From Girardinichthys multiradiatus (lineage: Eukaryota; Chordata; Actinopteri; Cyprinodontiformes; Goodeidae), in assembly GCF_021462225.1 (NCBI RefSeq), contig NC_061805.1, positions 934,001-998,000 of the forward strand: a stretch of 64,000 nt of DNA. The letters are read 5' to 3'. Both the position numbers and the translations under genes were made by a program. The notes beneath the pieces were generated by a model. The model worked only from the letters and a program-made list of their open reading frames with translations. It had not been told where the DNA came from and did no database searches. Shown one piece after another: positions 32,131 to 44,129 of this stretch; the stretch's first letter is position 1; each line of letters opens with the position of its first letter.

Positions 32131-32984
32131 TACTATCCTGCCATCAGAGGTATGCTGCAGATGGTGAAGAAGTCCTTTTTTTCCCTGGTTTGTTCTTCTC
32201 TAGTGTGTCAGTTGGATAGCCAAAGCTGTGTCATTTGTAGTCAAAGTTCAGAGTCTGGACAAGTTGTGGTATTTCCTAAAATTATGTTTTTTGGTGTGAC
32301 TTTTCAGTTTTTCTCAAAGGCTAATTTCCACCTTGGTGTGTAGTTCTTAACTTCTACACACATTTTCCATATCTAGTTGTTTTCATCCTGTAGCCAAGCA
32401 TCTCCAAGTTCAGATCTGCTATTGTGGTGAAAGAACATGGTTATAAATCTACATTTACATCTAAAACAAAGTGATAGTTCTGGTAGATGCATATTACAGC
32501 AGACTTTTCAAAGGTTTCTTTAGCAATTACTTTTGACAGGAGAAGGTAGCCATCAACACCCAGTTAATTTATGATCATCAGTTTCAGGTAAGCTGCTCTC
32601 CTGTTCCATGTGAAGAAACTTGTGCCATCAAAACTTGAATTTGAATTGCTCAGACTGAATCTGTATTTGCGTAATTTGAAATTAAATGCATTGGTTTAAA
32701 AATGAATTTCACTAAACTGAAAGTGCATTTAATGGTTTGAAACTGCATTCATTTGCTTTTAGAATGTATTTCATTGTATTGAAAATTCAGCTTGACTACT
32801 TTCACTTTCAGTTCTGAAATTCAATTTCAGTTCCAAAATTCAGTTTTTTGTGTCACACATCCGGGTCTTTCAGGATAGCCACAAATCAAAGAGCGATTTA
32901 TCGATTTACGTTTCACATCAGGTTAAACTTCCTTTATGGCATTTTTAATTTGAAGAAGTGCAGCGTATATAAGCTTGCTTGTGA
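32131..32984. other. AT-rich stretch with a cryptic GAATTT/TGAAA repeat at 32615-32860
   Basis: Within 32615-32860, words such as GAATTTGAATT, TTTGAAATTAAATGCATT, TTTGAAACTGCATTCATTTG and CTGAAATTCAATTTCAGTTC recur in imperfect, partly inverted form. This suggests an old minisatellite or self-complementary repeat. The rest shows nothing recognisable. Confidence 0.4.
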
Positions 32985-33070
32985 ATGTGGCGCTAGTGTA
33001 AAGTGCTTTGAGCGGTCTGTATGACTGGAAAAGCGCTATATAAGTTCAGTCCATTTACCATTTACCATGT
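32985..33070 (+). mobile_element. LINE 3' tail fragment with ATTTACC repeat
   Basis: AAGTGCTTTGAGCGGTCTGT, AAGCGCTATATAAGTTCAG and the terminal CATTTACCATTTACCAT are the classic end of a fish non-LTR element. Only the tail is present. Confidence 0.65.
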
Positions 33071-36000
33071 AAACAAATGATAGTCAAACAGTGACACTTA
33101 TGCTACCTGTAGCTATTAGATAAACATGACAGATAAGCATACTGCCGCCGGTGTTACGTTGGTCTGTGTTTCCCCGGCCCTTACCTCAACGTATCTTCTG
33201 TGTTGGCTTGAAGCACAGAGCTGTGAAGCCGAACAAATGGACACTGAAGGTTAATAACGCTCTCTCTACTATAAATAACTACATGGTTTTTATTTATCCC
33301 TTTACACATTCCTGATGGCTTATAATCCTATTTTGTTTAAAATGTTCTTGTTTTATGGTCTTATTTTTCAGCCATTTAAAATGTTAAAAATAATTTTTGT
33401 GTTCATAGATATAAAAATCGAACACTGTAGATGAAATACATTGATGACAAATACCATTTGTTTAATTTATTTGTAAAGCTTTTAACAACTTAAACACTAA
33501 CATATTGACTTTAGGAACAACGTTTAAATCAGTTTATTTGTAGAGCATAGCTACTAATATAACAATTAGAATAAATAAACCAAACATATTAGATATCATC
33601 CGACTGAATAATATCTGTTTAACTTCCACTTACTGGGGAAACGAGTTTGAAAACAATGTGCTGGGAGTCAGCTGTTCTCTCGGGGTTTCTTTCAACATGC
33701 AATAAATTATTATGGGGCATTTTAGATTGTTTTGAAATCTGATAAGGCATATGCATATATGCTCAAATAAAAAAAAATGGAAAGAACACACATGTCAAGA
33801 ATTTCTGAATTATTCAAATTGCTTTTTATTCTTTATTTGTAATGTAATGTGTGTTCATACTGTCGACTGCCTTACATTTTCAACATACAGTTTTATTTTT
33901 CTGTTTGTTTGATTGATACTAGGGGGGAGTTAAAGTGGCAGCAGAATTCCACTTTGTAGGAAAATGAAATCCTATAACAATATTCGTCCAAACTTATTTT
34001 AAAGCAAATGATATAAATATCGATTTTATGACTACAATTAATATGTAATACAGAAATGTTTAACTCTTATTTTTTCCTCTTTTATTGGGGCCAATTGTTA
34101 ATTTGGGGGTCCAGCTCTTAATTAGAGGGGTAACATCTCTGTAGGTCTACTTGTCATCAGTATGTCCTAGTCCCACAACATCTGTCTAGAAACATTTTAA
34201 TCTGGCCGATGCCTGAGCTGGCATAGATTCATTTAAAAGTCTCTTATTACATACCAAGTCCTCATCTAGCATGTGTGTTTGAAAATGCAACCTTTTGTTT
34301 GGCTCCTAATTCCAGTGAGTCATCTTCAGCTGAAATGTAGTAAGCACATTCCTTTACATAATGACAGGCCTAGACCTAACTGACCAAAGAGCTAGGATCA
34401 AATGAGGTATTAAAAACCAAGAAGATCTTGTTCAAAATAAGACAAAGTGCATATCAGAAATGGTTCTATGTCATCTCAGATCACTTAACAATGTCATATG
34501 AACCACTCAGAGTTGGTCACTTAAATAAATTACTGGATTCTATTGCAAATTCTGCTTTATTACTGGATTGTTCTTCAAAAATAGGAGCCCACTTTACAAC
34601 TTGTGTCCAAAAGTGAGCTCTGCAAAACCATGCATAACTTGGAAGAGGAACAGAATAAACTGTCTCAGCAACAACTTCCCAAATATGTGTTTTTCGCCTT
34701 GAAGTCAGATTTTGTTTTATCAGTTCTTTGCATGCTGTTGTAAAATGCTATGTTTACTAAAATGTAAATAAAAAAAGATGAATTGTCTTTTCAAAACTGA
34801 TGGTTCTTTCAAATTGTTTTATTACCCGTCTCATTTTCTACCAGAAACAAACTTCCTGGTTAAATGGCAATCATTTTAAGCCTAAATCTGCCAGAACAAT
34901 TAATAATTCAACCTGGAAACACTCACAAATGAGAATCATTAGCCAAACAACTTTGGATCTGTCAAGCGTTGTCCTATGAATACCAGCCCAATATGGCGTA
35001 GTATTAAGGAGCAGTAGATGAAATGGGTTATTCGAACACTGGCGTTCGGTAATAGCAAGCTCTGCCCAAATATATTAACACAGACAACTTCTCTCCAAAA
35101 TATAAGAATTTATTAACAAAAATAATTCAACTCCAAGTTAAAATATTTAAATGAACAAACTTTAACTAAGCTAGACACAATTCAACTAAAAATACTAAAG
35201 AAAATGAAGGAATAAGGAAAACTAAACAAAAATACGATGCAATGAAATCCCAGCTCCGTGTGGATATTTATGTTTAAGGTTCATTTTAAGGAATTTGGAA
35301 ATGGTGTTAAATTAGTTTAAAACTAATTAAGGACAACAATTGGCATCTGTTCAAGCAAACAGTCACAATGCAAATCAAAGGGCAAGCAAAACATTATTTT
35401 AATAAAATATTTCAAAGAATAATTTGTAGAATTAAAAATCAATAACCTTTTTGAACAATTGATTCTTAATGCTGCGTTGACTAGACCTCAGTGAATAATT
35501 TTGGATGGGCTGACACTCCCAAAATGGCAATTAACCAGATATAACTATTTGACCTTCTTAACGGCAGGCGTGATGACGTAACATCCGGGTTAAGGGTTTA
35601 AGCTAACAAAGGAAAGATTATAATTTATTCACCACTCCTTTAAGACGCACATCTGCCCTTAACTAACTAACTAATTAATATAAACATTATTGTGTATGTG
35701 AGAGTGCTGGTGGTGTGATACAGCGAATCTGTGGTTAAAGCAATCATTGAAGTAAGGTTTGTCATAACTTTAATCCACAACTAAAGGCTCAATAGCTGTT
35801 AGCATTGGCTCATCGGTTTGGTAAAAGCACAATGACATAAACAATTTTGAAATTGTTTTATGCTATGCACTACTTTCTCTGCCCAGACAGGTTGTGATAG
35901 CGCAATATTCTTATTTGTTTCCAGCAAAGTTGACTAACCTGGCTGTGACGTGTTCATTGGATTCATCGGACAACAGTTTTTCATTGATAATTCTTTTTTA

Positions 36001-36185
36001 CACATTTCTATACATAGTTTTTCATAGAATATTCTTTTTACACATTGGTTTACATAGTTTAGATTATTCTTTTTTCAAAAAAAATATTCTATATGGAGAC
36101 AAAATTATGCAATTTTGTTGGATTTCTTTTCATTGTATTGATTATATGTTGTGCAAAATGGAACATGATGATACACAGGACTCAG
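33071..36185. other. AT-rich stretch without recognisable features
   Basis: More than 3 kb without a motif I can name. The longest ORFs are under 65 codons and have no family resemblance. Confidence 0.5.
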
Positions 36186-36189
36186 ACCT

Positions 36190-36915
36190 ACCTGAATCTC
36201 CAGTGGCACATGAAGACAATCAGTCAGCCTTTTATCACATAAAGAACATTTTCAGGATTAAAGGACTAACGTCCCAGCTGGATCTTGAGAAAAAACATCT
36301 ATGCATTAATATTTAGTGGAATTAATTACTGCAACATTGTCATCACAAGTCTGCCTAAAACGTTGATCAGACCACTGCAGCTGATCCAGATTGTTGCTGC
36401 CTGTGTCCTTAATAAATTAAGAAACTAGGGGACATCACCCCTCCCTGTATCTCAGAGAATAAACTTTAAAATTGTTCTGTTAGTTTATAAATCACTGAAT
36501 GGCTTAGCACCAAAATACATTAAAGACCTACTGATGTATCAACCTTCCAGACCTCTCAGGTCTTCTGGTTCAAGTCTACTCTGCATTCCCAGAACCAGAA
36601 CCAAACATGGAGAAGCAGCATTCAGTTCTCATGCTGCACTTATCTGGAACAGACTTCCAGAAAACTGCAATAATACTAAAACCATTTCTTTTAAATCAAG
36701 TTCAAAAAACCATTTGTTTAGAGTTGCCTTTGACTGTTCTAATAACTGAAATATCATTAAATTCAGTCTGTAGAATGATTTGTGTTTACTTTCATTATTA
36801 TGCCACTGCTATGTGCTTTTTTATGTTTTTGTTCTTCTGTTTTTAATCATGTAAAGCACTTTGAATTGTCTTGCTGTTAAAATGTGCTGTACAAATAAAC
36901 TTGTCTTGCCTTATG
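36190..36915 (+). mobile_element. L2-type retrotransposon 3' fragment, diverged relative of 30.8-31.6 kb
   Basis: Encodes KNIFRIKGLTSQLDLEK, then in other frames LNGLAPKYIKDLLMYQPSRP-like sequence, and 36534-36749 with YQPSRPLRSSGSSLLCIPRT and HLFRVAFDCSNN. The tail reads GTAAAGCACTTTGAATTGTC, then TGCTGTACAAATAAACTTG. It has the same domain order as the 30.8-kb fragment but is more diverged and carries frameshifts. Confidence 0.75.
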
Positions 36916-37339
36916 CTGCATTCCATTTACCAGGTTTTAGTTGCAAGTCTAAAGGAATTGCCAGTGTGGGACTTAGTAGTGAGGTTAATTACTATTACCA
37001 ATGCAAGCAAATAGTAATAACTGCATTTTATGCAATTGGAAACGAAAAGAACATGTTCATAAATACACGTACGTACTTATATTTATGTTTAGTGACAAAT
37101 AAACAAGGTTGGAAATAACATGTTCATTACTGCAGTAATCACATTTCAAAGACTGGTTGATGCCAGCGTAGAAACTTTCACTTCAAACAAGCTGTGAAAC
37201 TTAATATGAATGGTTTTGTTTGTTTGTGTGCGTGTGGTAATACACAGCAAACAAACAAAAAACATCCAACTCTTTCAGTGCTGTTTTTAAATGTCTTGAC
37301 AGCATTGTGGTACTCAGTATTTGCCTGCATCCCTCTATA
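36916..37339. other. Stretch without recognisable features
   Basis: Nothing recognised. Confidence 0.45.
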
Positions 37340-37530
37340 GTTAACCATCCTTGCAAGGTTAGTTCGGAGCTGGTGCCAATCTCCAGCATTCATTGGGCGA
37401 GAGGCTAGCTACATCCTGATTAGGATGCAGGAGCACATGTAAACTCAGTGCAGAAAGCTCCTTGAGCAGGATTTGAACCAAGGAACTTTTTACTGCCAGG
37501 CAGCAGTGCAATATACCACACCGCTGGATA
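37340..37530 (-). mobile_element. Partial, diverged SINE-like repeat
   Basis: Minus-strand words match the other copies in order: tRNA-like head (GCCTGGCAGTAAAAAGTTCC then GGTTCAAATCCTG as B box), a middle section shortened by deletion, and the AATGCTGGAGATTGGCACCAG end. No duplication of flanks is found. Confidence 0.55.
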
Positions 37531-38952
37531 GAAAATGTTATATAATTGGCTTTTTAAAGTACAAAGCATATGCTTCACATGGTGTTAAATAGTGAAATTA
37601 ATGGTTTTGATATTCTGCATTATAATTCACATAACTTTAATCAAAGTTGCCTTTTTTTCAATTTTATAGCATAGAACATACATTATATTATTTTTACAAT
37701 ACATTGACTGTCAAGTGTGGTTTGCACATTAATATAATGGATTTGTGGAAACTAGTTGCCTTATTTATTCTGAAACTTGCACATATCTGGAAGGTTGAAC
37801 ATTGAGTGCATTTTTGTGTAGGTGTGCAATATGTGCCAGAAAGACATTAAGAAGTACCTTTTTTTCTTCGATTTTTGAAATTCAGCAGGGTAGTCAGTGC
37901 TGATGTTTGAGTGGATTTGTCTCTTTCTGCTTGATCCACTGCAGGTACTGTCACTGACACAGCTACTGTAGATACCAGCATCAAAATATTCACAACCTGA
38001 GGCACAATGGACAGAGTACTGCCTGAATGCTTGATTGTGTGTGTGCATGGTTGTGTGTTCATGTGTGTTTGGTTGGGGGATGCACTTCAGTGTCCATTCA
38101 AGCCCATCTCTGACATATTCCATGGCCTTGAAGTCTCTGTTGAGCGTTGCAGTGCTCTCTCTGCTTTGTTTACGGATCACGGCTTGTTTACTATGAAGCC
38201 CAGCGCCAACCCTGAAGAGATGTGGGCCCAGGATGTTTTATCTCTTGTCAGGGCTTGCTTCAATTAAATTAATGGAATCCATTCAGCTCTTTCCCTTTCA
38301 GGCCCAGACGACAGAGGAGAATACATTAAAAAGATCTTAGATGCTTAAGATGATTGTGCATTGCTGTATTAGCTTCAACCAGTTATTTTGCCTCACAGAT
38401 GCAGTTCTTTTTCGAAAAAATAAAATCAGTCCAGCTCACAAGATACAGCTTACATTTTTTATATATCATGGACATGTAGAATCACATAAAAATATATAAA
38501 GAATCTTGAGTGTTGATGTATCTCAAGAAACAGTTTGGGAAAAAGAGTAATACCTGGATTCTTTCAGCCTTTTTATTAAACAAGAAATTATTTTCTTAAT
38601 TTTGCAAAACAACTGGCTTGTCTGGTTGTAAATCCCCTGATCTCAGAGAGCCCTATTCCTAGATCATTGTAATATCATTTGTAGGAATATATGTCATTTT
38701 TGAGGACCATTAAATCTATCTATCTCCTATTTTAGCTGGATTAAAATATGGACAACACAACAAGCATACATATTTATTTGATTACAAATTAGTTCAAATC
38801 CCAAAAATTCACACATTTAAAGCACTTTAAATTCTTACATGTTAACAATTTGAACATTTGCTCCCAAATAAGCCTCGTTCATAGAAAGTGCTATGCATTT
38901 CCTAGTTTGATATTCCTATTAGAATCATCCCCAATACTCTAAAATTGGCATA
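37531..38952. other. Stretch without recognisable features
   Basis: A 139-codon minus ORF (37761-38180) and an overlapping plus ORF have no recognisable domain and read as chance ORFs in non-repetitive DNA. Confidence 0.45.
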
Positions 38953-39372
38953 CAGTGGCTTGTAAAATTGTCACATTACAACCACAAACATAAATATATT
39001 TTATTGGAATTTTATTTGAAAGACCAACACAAAGTGATATGCAATTGTGAAGGGGAACAATAATTATATATGATTTAAAAAAAAAATTTCAAATACAAAA
39101 CTGAAAAGTGTAGTGTGCAAAGGTATTCAGCCATTTGCCTTCAGAAGTTGCCTGATGATTGCTAATGACTAAATAGAGTCCACCTGTGTGTAATCTAATC
39201 TCAGTACAAATACAGCTGCTCTGTGACGGTCTCAGAGGTTGGTTAAGAGAATATTGGAGCAAACAGCATCATGAAGTCCAAGGAATACACCAGACAGGTC
39301 CCAGATAAAGTTTTGGAGAAGTTTAAAGCAGGCCTAAAAAATTTTTCCAATCTTTGAACATCTCACATAGTA

Positions 39373-40940
39373 CAGGTCCTTCTCAAAATATTAGCATATT
39401 GTGATAAAGTTAATTATTTTCCATAATGTCATGATGAAAATTTAACATACATATATTTTAGATTCATTGCACACTAACTGAAATATTTCAGGTCTTTTAT
39501 TGTCTTAATACGGATGATTTTGGCATACAGCTCATGAAAACCCAAAATTCCTATCTCACAAAATTAGCATATTTCATCCGACCAAAAAAAGAAAAGTGTT
39601 TTTAATACAAAAAACGTCAACCTTCAAATAATCATGTACATTTATGCACTCAATACTTGGTCGGGAATCCTTTGGCAGAAATGACTGCTTCAATGCGGCG
39701 TGGCATGGAGGCAATCAGCCTGTGGCACTGCTGAGGTCTTATGGAGGCCCAGGATGCTTCGATAGCGGCCTTTAACTCATCCAGAGTGTTGGGTCTTGAG
39801 TCTCTCAACGTTCTCTTCACAATATCCCACAGATTCTCTATGGGGTTCAGGTCAGGAGAGTTGGCAGGCCAATTGAGCACAGTGATACCATGGTCAGTAA
39901 ACCATTTACCAGTGGTTTTGGCACTGTGAGCAGGTGCCAGGTCGTGCTGAAAAATGAAATCTTCATCTCCATAAAGCTTTTCAGCAGATGGAAGCATGAA
40001 GTGCTCCAAAATCTCCTGATAGTTAGCTGCATTGACCCTGCCCTTGATAAAACACAGTGGACCAACACCAGCAGCTGACACGGCACCCCAGACCATCACT
40101 GACTGTGGGTACTGGACACTGGACTTCTGGCATTTTGGCATTTCCTTCTCCACAGTCTTCCTCCAGACTCTGGCACCATGATTTCTGAATGACATGCAGA
40201 ATTTGCTTTCATCCGAAAAAAGTACTTTGGACCACTGAGCAACAGTCCAGTGCTGCTTCTCTGTAGCCCAGGACTTGTGAATGCGGCACCTGTAGCCCAT
40301 TTCCTGCACACGCCTGTGCACGGTGGCTCTGGATGTTTCTACTCCAGACTCAGTCCACTGCTTCCGCAGGTCCCCCAAGGTCTGGAATCGGCTCTTCTCC
40401 ACAATCTTCCTCAGGGTCCGGTCACCTCTTCTCGTTGTGCAGCGTTTTCTGCCACACTTTTTCCTTCCCACAGACTTCCCACTGAGGTGCCTTGATACAG
40501 CACTCTGGGAACAGCCTATTCGTTCAGAAATTTCTTTCTGTGTCTTACCCTCTTGCTTGAGGGTGTCAATAGTGGCCTTCTGGACAGCAGTCAGGTCGGC
40601 AGTCTTACCCATGATTGGGGTTTTGAGTGATGAACCAGGCTGGGAGTTTTAAAGGCCTCAGGAATCTTTTGCAGGTGTTTAGAGTTAACTCGTTGATTCA
40701 GATGATTAGATTCATAGCTCGTTTAGAGACCCTTTTAATGATATGGTAATTTTGTGAGATAGGAATTTTGGGTTTTCATGAGCTGTATGCCAAAATCATC
40801 CGTATTAAGACAATAAAAGACCTGAAATATTTCAGTTAGTGTGCAATGAATCTAAAATATATGAATGTTAAATTTTCATCATTACATTATGGAAAATAAT
40901 GAACTTTATCACAATATGCTAATATTTTGAGAAGGACCTG
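39373..40940 (-). mobile_element. Tc1/mariner transposon, copy 3 (1,568 bp)
   Basis: Flanked by TA at 39371-39372 and 40941-40942, with about 200-bp inverted ends (39373-39572 and 40741-40940). It is 42 bp shorter than copies 1 and 2, all lost from the coding region. It is inserted at a TA inside the transposase gene of an older Tc1-family element. Confidence 0.96.
39650..40612 (-). CDS. Tc1-family transposase with 14-residue in-frame deletion (320 aa), copy 3
   Basis: Open from MGKTADLT to the final KY. The net 42-bp deletion removes the stretch corresponding to residues 112-129 of copies 1 and 2, leaving RIHKSWATEKQ at the join. This is the end of the DNA-binding half just before the catalytic domain. 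The DDE core itself (LFSDESKF, FQHDLAPAH, PIENLWD) is intact with 34-residue spacing. The lost segment (PLLNQKQRQ region) is conserved across Tc1 proteins, so function is doubtful, though the ends could still be mobilised by copies 1 or 2. Confidence 0.9.
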   Translation of the reverse strand: MGKTADLTAVQKATIDTLKQEGKTQKEISERIGCSQSAVSRHLSGKSVGRKKCGRKRCTTRRGDRTLRKIVEKSRFQTLGDLRKQWTESGVETSRATVHRRVQEMGYRCRIHKSWATEKQHWTVAQWSKVLFSDESKFCMSFRNHGARVWRKTVEKEMPKCQKSSVQYPQSVMVWGAVSAAGVGPLCFIKGRVNAANYQEILEHFMLPSAEKLYGDEDFIFQHDLAPAHSAKTTGKWFTDHGITVLNWPANSPDLNPIENLWDIVKRTLRDSRPNTLDELKAAIEASWASIRPQQCHRLIASMPRRIEAVISAKGFPTKY

Positions 40941-40942
40941 TA

Positions 40943-41670
40943 CTGTTCAATCCATCATCTGGAAATGGAAAGAGTTTGGCCCAACTGTACACCTCCCAAG
41001 AGAAGGCCGTCCATCTAAACTTACAAGCCGAACAAGGAGAGCACTGATCAGAGATGCAGCCAAGAGGCCCATGGTAACTCTGGATGAACTGCAGGGATCG
41101 ACAGCTCAGGTGAAGGAATCTGTCCACAGGACAACTATTAGTCGTGCACTGCACAAATGTCATTTGCAGTTTGCCAGAAGCCATGTTGGGGACACAGCAT
41201 GTGGAAGAAGGTGCTTTGGTCAGAGCAGACCAAAATTTAACTTTTTGGCCAAAATGCAAACGCTATGTGTGGCTGAGAGCTAACACTGCACATCACTCTG
41301 AACACACAATCCCCACTGTCAAATATGGTGGAGGCAGCATCATGCTCTGGGGGTGCATCTCTTCAACAGGGCAGGGAAGGTGGTCAGAGTTGATGGGAAG
41401 ATGGATGGAGCCAAATACAGGGCAGTCTTGGAAGAAAACCTTGTAGAGTCTGCAAAAGACTTGAGACTGGGGTGAAGGTTCACCTTCCAGCAGGACAAGA
41501 ACCCTAAACATAAAGCCAGAGCTGCAATAGAATGGTTTAAAACAAAACATATTCATGTGTTAGAATGGCCCAGTCAAAGTCCAGACCTAAATCCATCTGA
41601 CAATCTGTGGCAAGATCTGAAAACTGCTGTTCACAAAAGGTGGTTCCACAAAGTATTGACCTGGGGGGCT
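40943..41670 (+). pseudogene. Tc1-family transposase pseudogene (older family)
   Basis: The first part (40943-41283) encodes TVQSIIWKWKEFG, LPREGRPSKLTSRTRRAL and the DNA-binding linker. It then has a deletion between HKCHLQ and FARSHVGD. The first catalytic Asp is replaced: LWSEQTK stands where LWSDETK is expected. Later parts in other frames include [27 protein letters not shown] (second Asp kept) and [16 protein letters not shown], where the catalytic Glu is Asp. The spacing between the last two catalytic positions is 34. It is non-functional on several counts. Confidence 0.85.
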
Positions 41671-41879
41671 GAATACTTTTACACACCGCACTTTTCAAAC
41701 TTTTTTTTTTTTTTACCGTGTCCTGTCCAGCAGAGTAGCACTCAGAATGGTTGTCTGAGTGCCAAGAAATTACCCAACAGATTTACTTTCACAAGCAGAG
41801 CATCACAGCTAATGCCTTAAAGCTCTGCTTGATATTTATAAAAGAAACTTTATTATAAACTTCTTTGGGAATATTTCAA

Positions 41880-42064
41880 TTGTTACGGACACGACTGAAA
41901 TGAAAAGGAAAAAAGAAGCTCGAAAAAGAGAGAGATGGGGCAAAAGGGAAAAAGGGGAGAAAAGGAGGAAAGAGTGGAGGAGAGAAAGAAGAATAAAGAG
42001 AATACAAGATTACACCCTGCTTGCTTACACACCTACAGCTGTTTTTTTTTTTTTTTTTTTTTTT
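41880..42064 (+). repeat. Purine-rich tract and poly(T)
   Basis: Positions 41898-42010 are almost purely A and G, and a run of about 23 T follows at 42042-42064. This may be the border of the C-rich segment that follows. Confidence 0.8.
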
Positions 42065-42199
42065 AAAAAAATAGTACACGGTAATTCTGAATATAAAATG
42101 TACTTAGTGAGAGGTGCAGCCCAAAATAGAACATCTGTGTATCTGTCAACACCTGAAGCTTAACACCTGTGAGTATGAGTGTGGACCCGCTTTTGTATA

Positions 42200-43790
42200 C
42201 AAGGTTTCTCCACAAAAATATGCAATAGCAAGTGTGAGGATCCACAGACCTGCACCATGGTCCCTGGACAGACACTGAGGAGATCCGAGCCACCGACATC
42301 CAAAGGTCCCTCAAAGCACAGGAACCCCAAGAGAACCACTGCCGGGACTACCGCAACCCCCCCAGAGAAGAGCAGTGGAGAGTCCCCGGGAAACCACCAG
42401 CAGCAACAGTGCAGAAGCCCCAGGGAGCCGCAGCGACGAGCCCACAGGCCCCGCCGGCAGCCGTCCACGCCCGCGCACATCCAGCCATGGACCCAGAGAC
42501 CCAAGTCCCCGGGACACACCACACCCCAAGCAGAGGCCCGACAGAGCCCAGGGGGCCAGACCCCGGCAAGCAGCCACCGGGAGTGAGCCAGCACACACCA
42601 AAGCACCCAGCCCCGGACACCGAAAACCACAAGTACACCAGCGGGCAGAGACTCCAACCACCGGCAGGTAGTGTGGTGGGGAGGAAATAGGCCCCCCATA
42701 ATATGGGAGGGCCTAAGCTGATCCAGGAAAGGGAGCAGTCCAAGACCCAACCTGTCACAAAAAAACCCCCCCAAAAAAACAGGCACACGCAGTCACAATC
42801 ACCCACGTAAAGACATGGACGTTATACACTCACTCACAGTCCTCATGCATACTCTATACTCCCAAGTCCAGGTGCCAGTATCCCCTAGGGGCAACCAGGC
42901 CCCGGACCCAGGAGGTGGTCCCCTTCCCTCCTGGGGCAAAGACAGTTAGACAGCGCCGGCACTGCCCAGACCTGGGTGACCCCGGCCCGGCCGGCGCCCC
43001 ACCACCCCGAACCCAGTCCCCAACAATCCCCATCCACCTCCGGAGAGGGGGCTATGTACAAAAGAGGGGTCCACAGGGCTCAAACCAGCCCGCCAACCGG
43101 AGCCGCCCCAGGACGGAGCAGTCCCGTCCCCCAGTGAGCTCCGATCCCAACCCCATGAGTCTCCCACCCCCAGTGAACCCCAACATGAACCTCCCCACAC
43201 AGGGCCACCCCCAACAGGGATACCGATATCGAACACATGTCCCCAAACTCAAACGCCACGAATCCCCTCCCCCAAAGGGGCCCACCCCCACAGGTGAACT
43301 CCATAGCCGAGAAGCCGATGAAGCCACACCCACACAGCGCAAGCTCCACACACAGCCCCGCTCTAAGCACCCCCACCGCACCCCGCTCCCCCATCCCACA
43401 GCATGCCGGCAAGGCAAGGACCCTGCACAACGTCACCCCCGCCCACTGGCGCAACAGGGCAGACCCCAGCGAGCACCACACCCACAACAGGACCCTGACC
43501 CCACACCATGACGGGACAAACTCACCCATCAAGAGGTCCCAGGCCAGTGCCAGGCACCAGGGCCACTGTCCCCCACCACGCCCCCCTCAGCCACAAAAAA
43601 ACACTACATCACTGCCACTGCAACAACCGCCCAGGGAGAAACACTATCCAGCTCAGCTCCAACATCGCCGCCCAGCCAATCCAAACGCCGGTGACCCCAT
43701 ACCCTAGAAGTGGACACAACCCCTCCACCCGAAAGACTGTAGCCACACCACGCCTTTTTCCCAATTGCACCAAATATTGACACCAAAATT
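42200..43790. repeat. C-rich, strand-asymmetric segment of unknown class (about 1.6 kb)
   Basis: The plus strand is dominated by C and A with many CCC runs and few T. The minus strand is correspondingly G- and T-rich with closely spaced GGG runs that could form G-quadruplexes. The borders to AT-rich DNA are sharp. Overlapping ORFs exist in several frames (up to 198 codons plus, 208 codons minus), but they are Pro/Thr/Gln- or Gly/Leu/Val-rich without domain, start context or conservation cue, a by-product of skewed composition lacking stops. I have an impression of similar sequence being dispersed in other fish, which would make it an uncharacterised repeat. No ends, target duplication or RT are visible here. 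Confidence 0.5.
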
Positions 43791-44129
43791 TGTCAAGAAA
43801 CTTTAAAGACATCAATCTATTAAAAAATGAATGCCCATCCAGAGTACAGCACTTATTTGGGGAGTCTGATGTCATTCCCAACAGATCATTTGAAGAAAGC
43901 AGTAGTAATTATCACTTTAGCGATTTAAACATTGAAGTTTACCACATCATCTTAAAACACAGTTATCCATCCCATCTTTAACCCCAGCCAACTCAGTCCT
44001 TCATAGCAAAAGTTTCACAATGATGTGTTCTGAGTATCTCAGAAGCCCTATTTACTCTTTGTTTAAAAGGGAAATAATAATCAATAGTTGCAGTGTACCT
44101 AACTTGGTATTAGTGGCTGATAATTTAGT
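43791..44129. other. Stretch without recognisable features
   Basis: AT-rich, with a 63-codon chance ORF only. Confidence 0.45.

Larger units (their letters stand above)
38953..41720 (+). mobile_element. Old Tc1-family element, interrupted by Tc1 copy 3
   Basis: The left end CAGTGGCTTGTAAAATTG follows a TA (38951-38952). The transposase start (MKSKEYTRQ-type, at about 39270) is broken near 39340. The gene then resumes at 40943, immediately after the younger element, where reading across TA joins the helix-turn-helix region without a gap. The right end degenerates into a poly-T near 41700. A decayed relative of the left half lies at 44.13-44.66 kb. Confidence 0.85.

Noticed and set aside
37761..38267. 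139-codon minus ORF and overlapping plus ORF
   Set aside because: No recognisable domain, no exon-like boundaries and AT-rich random-looking context.
42160..43707. Long overlapping Pro/Gly-rich ORFs on both strands (up to 208 codons)
   Set aside because: Composition bias removes stop codons in several frames at once; no domain, no preferred frame and no splice or start context is seen.
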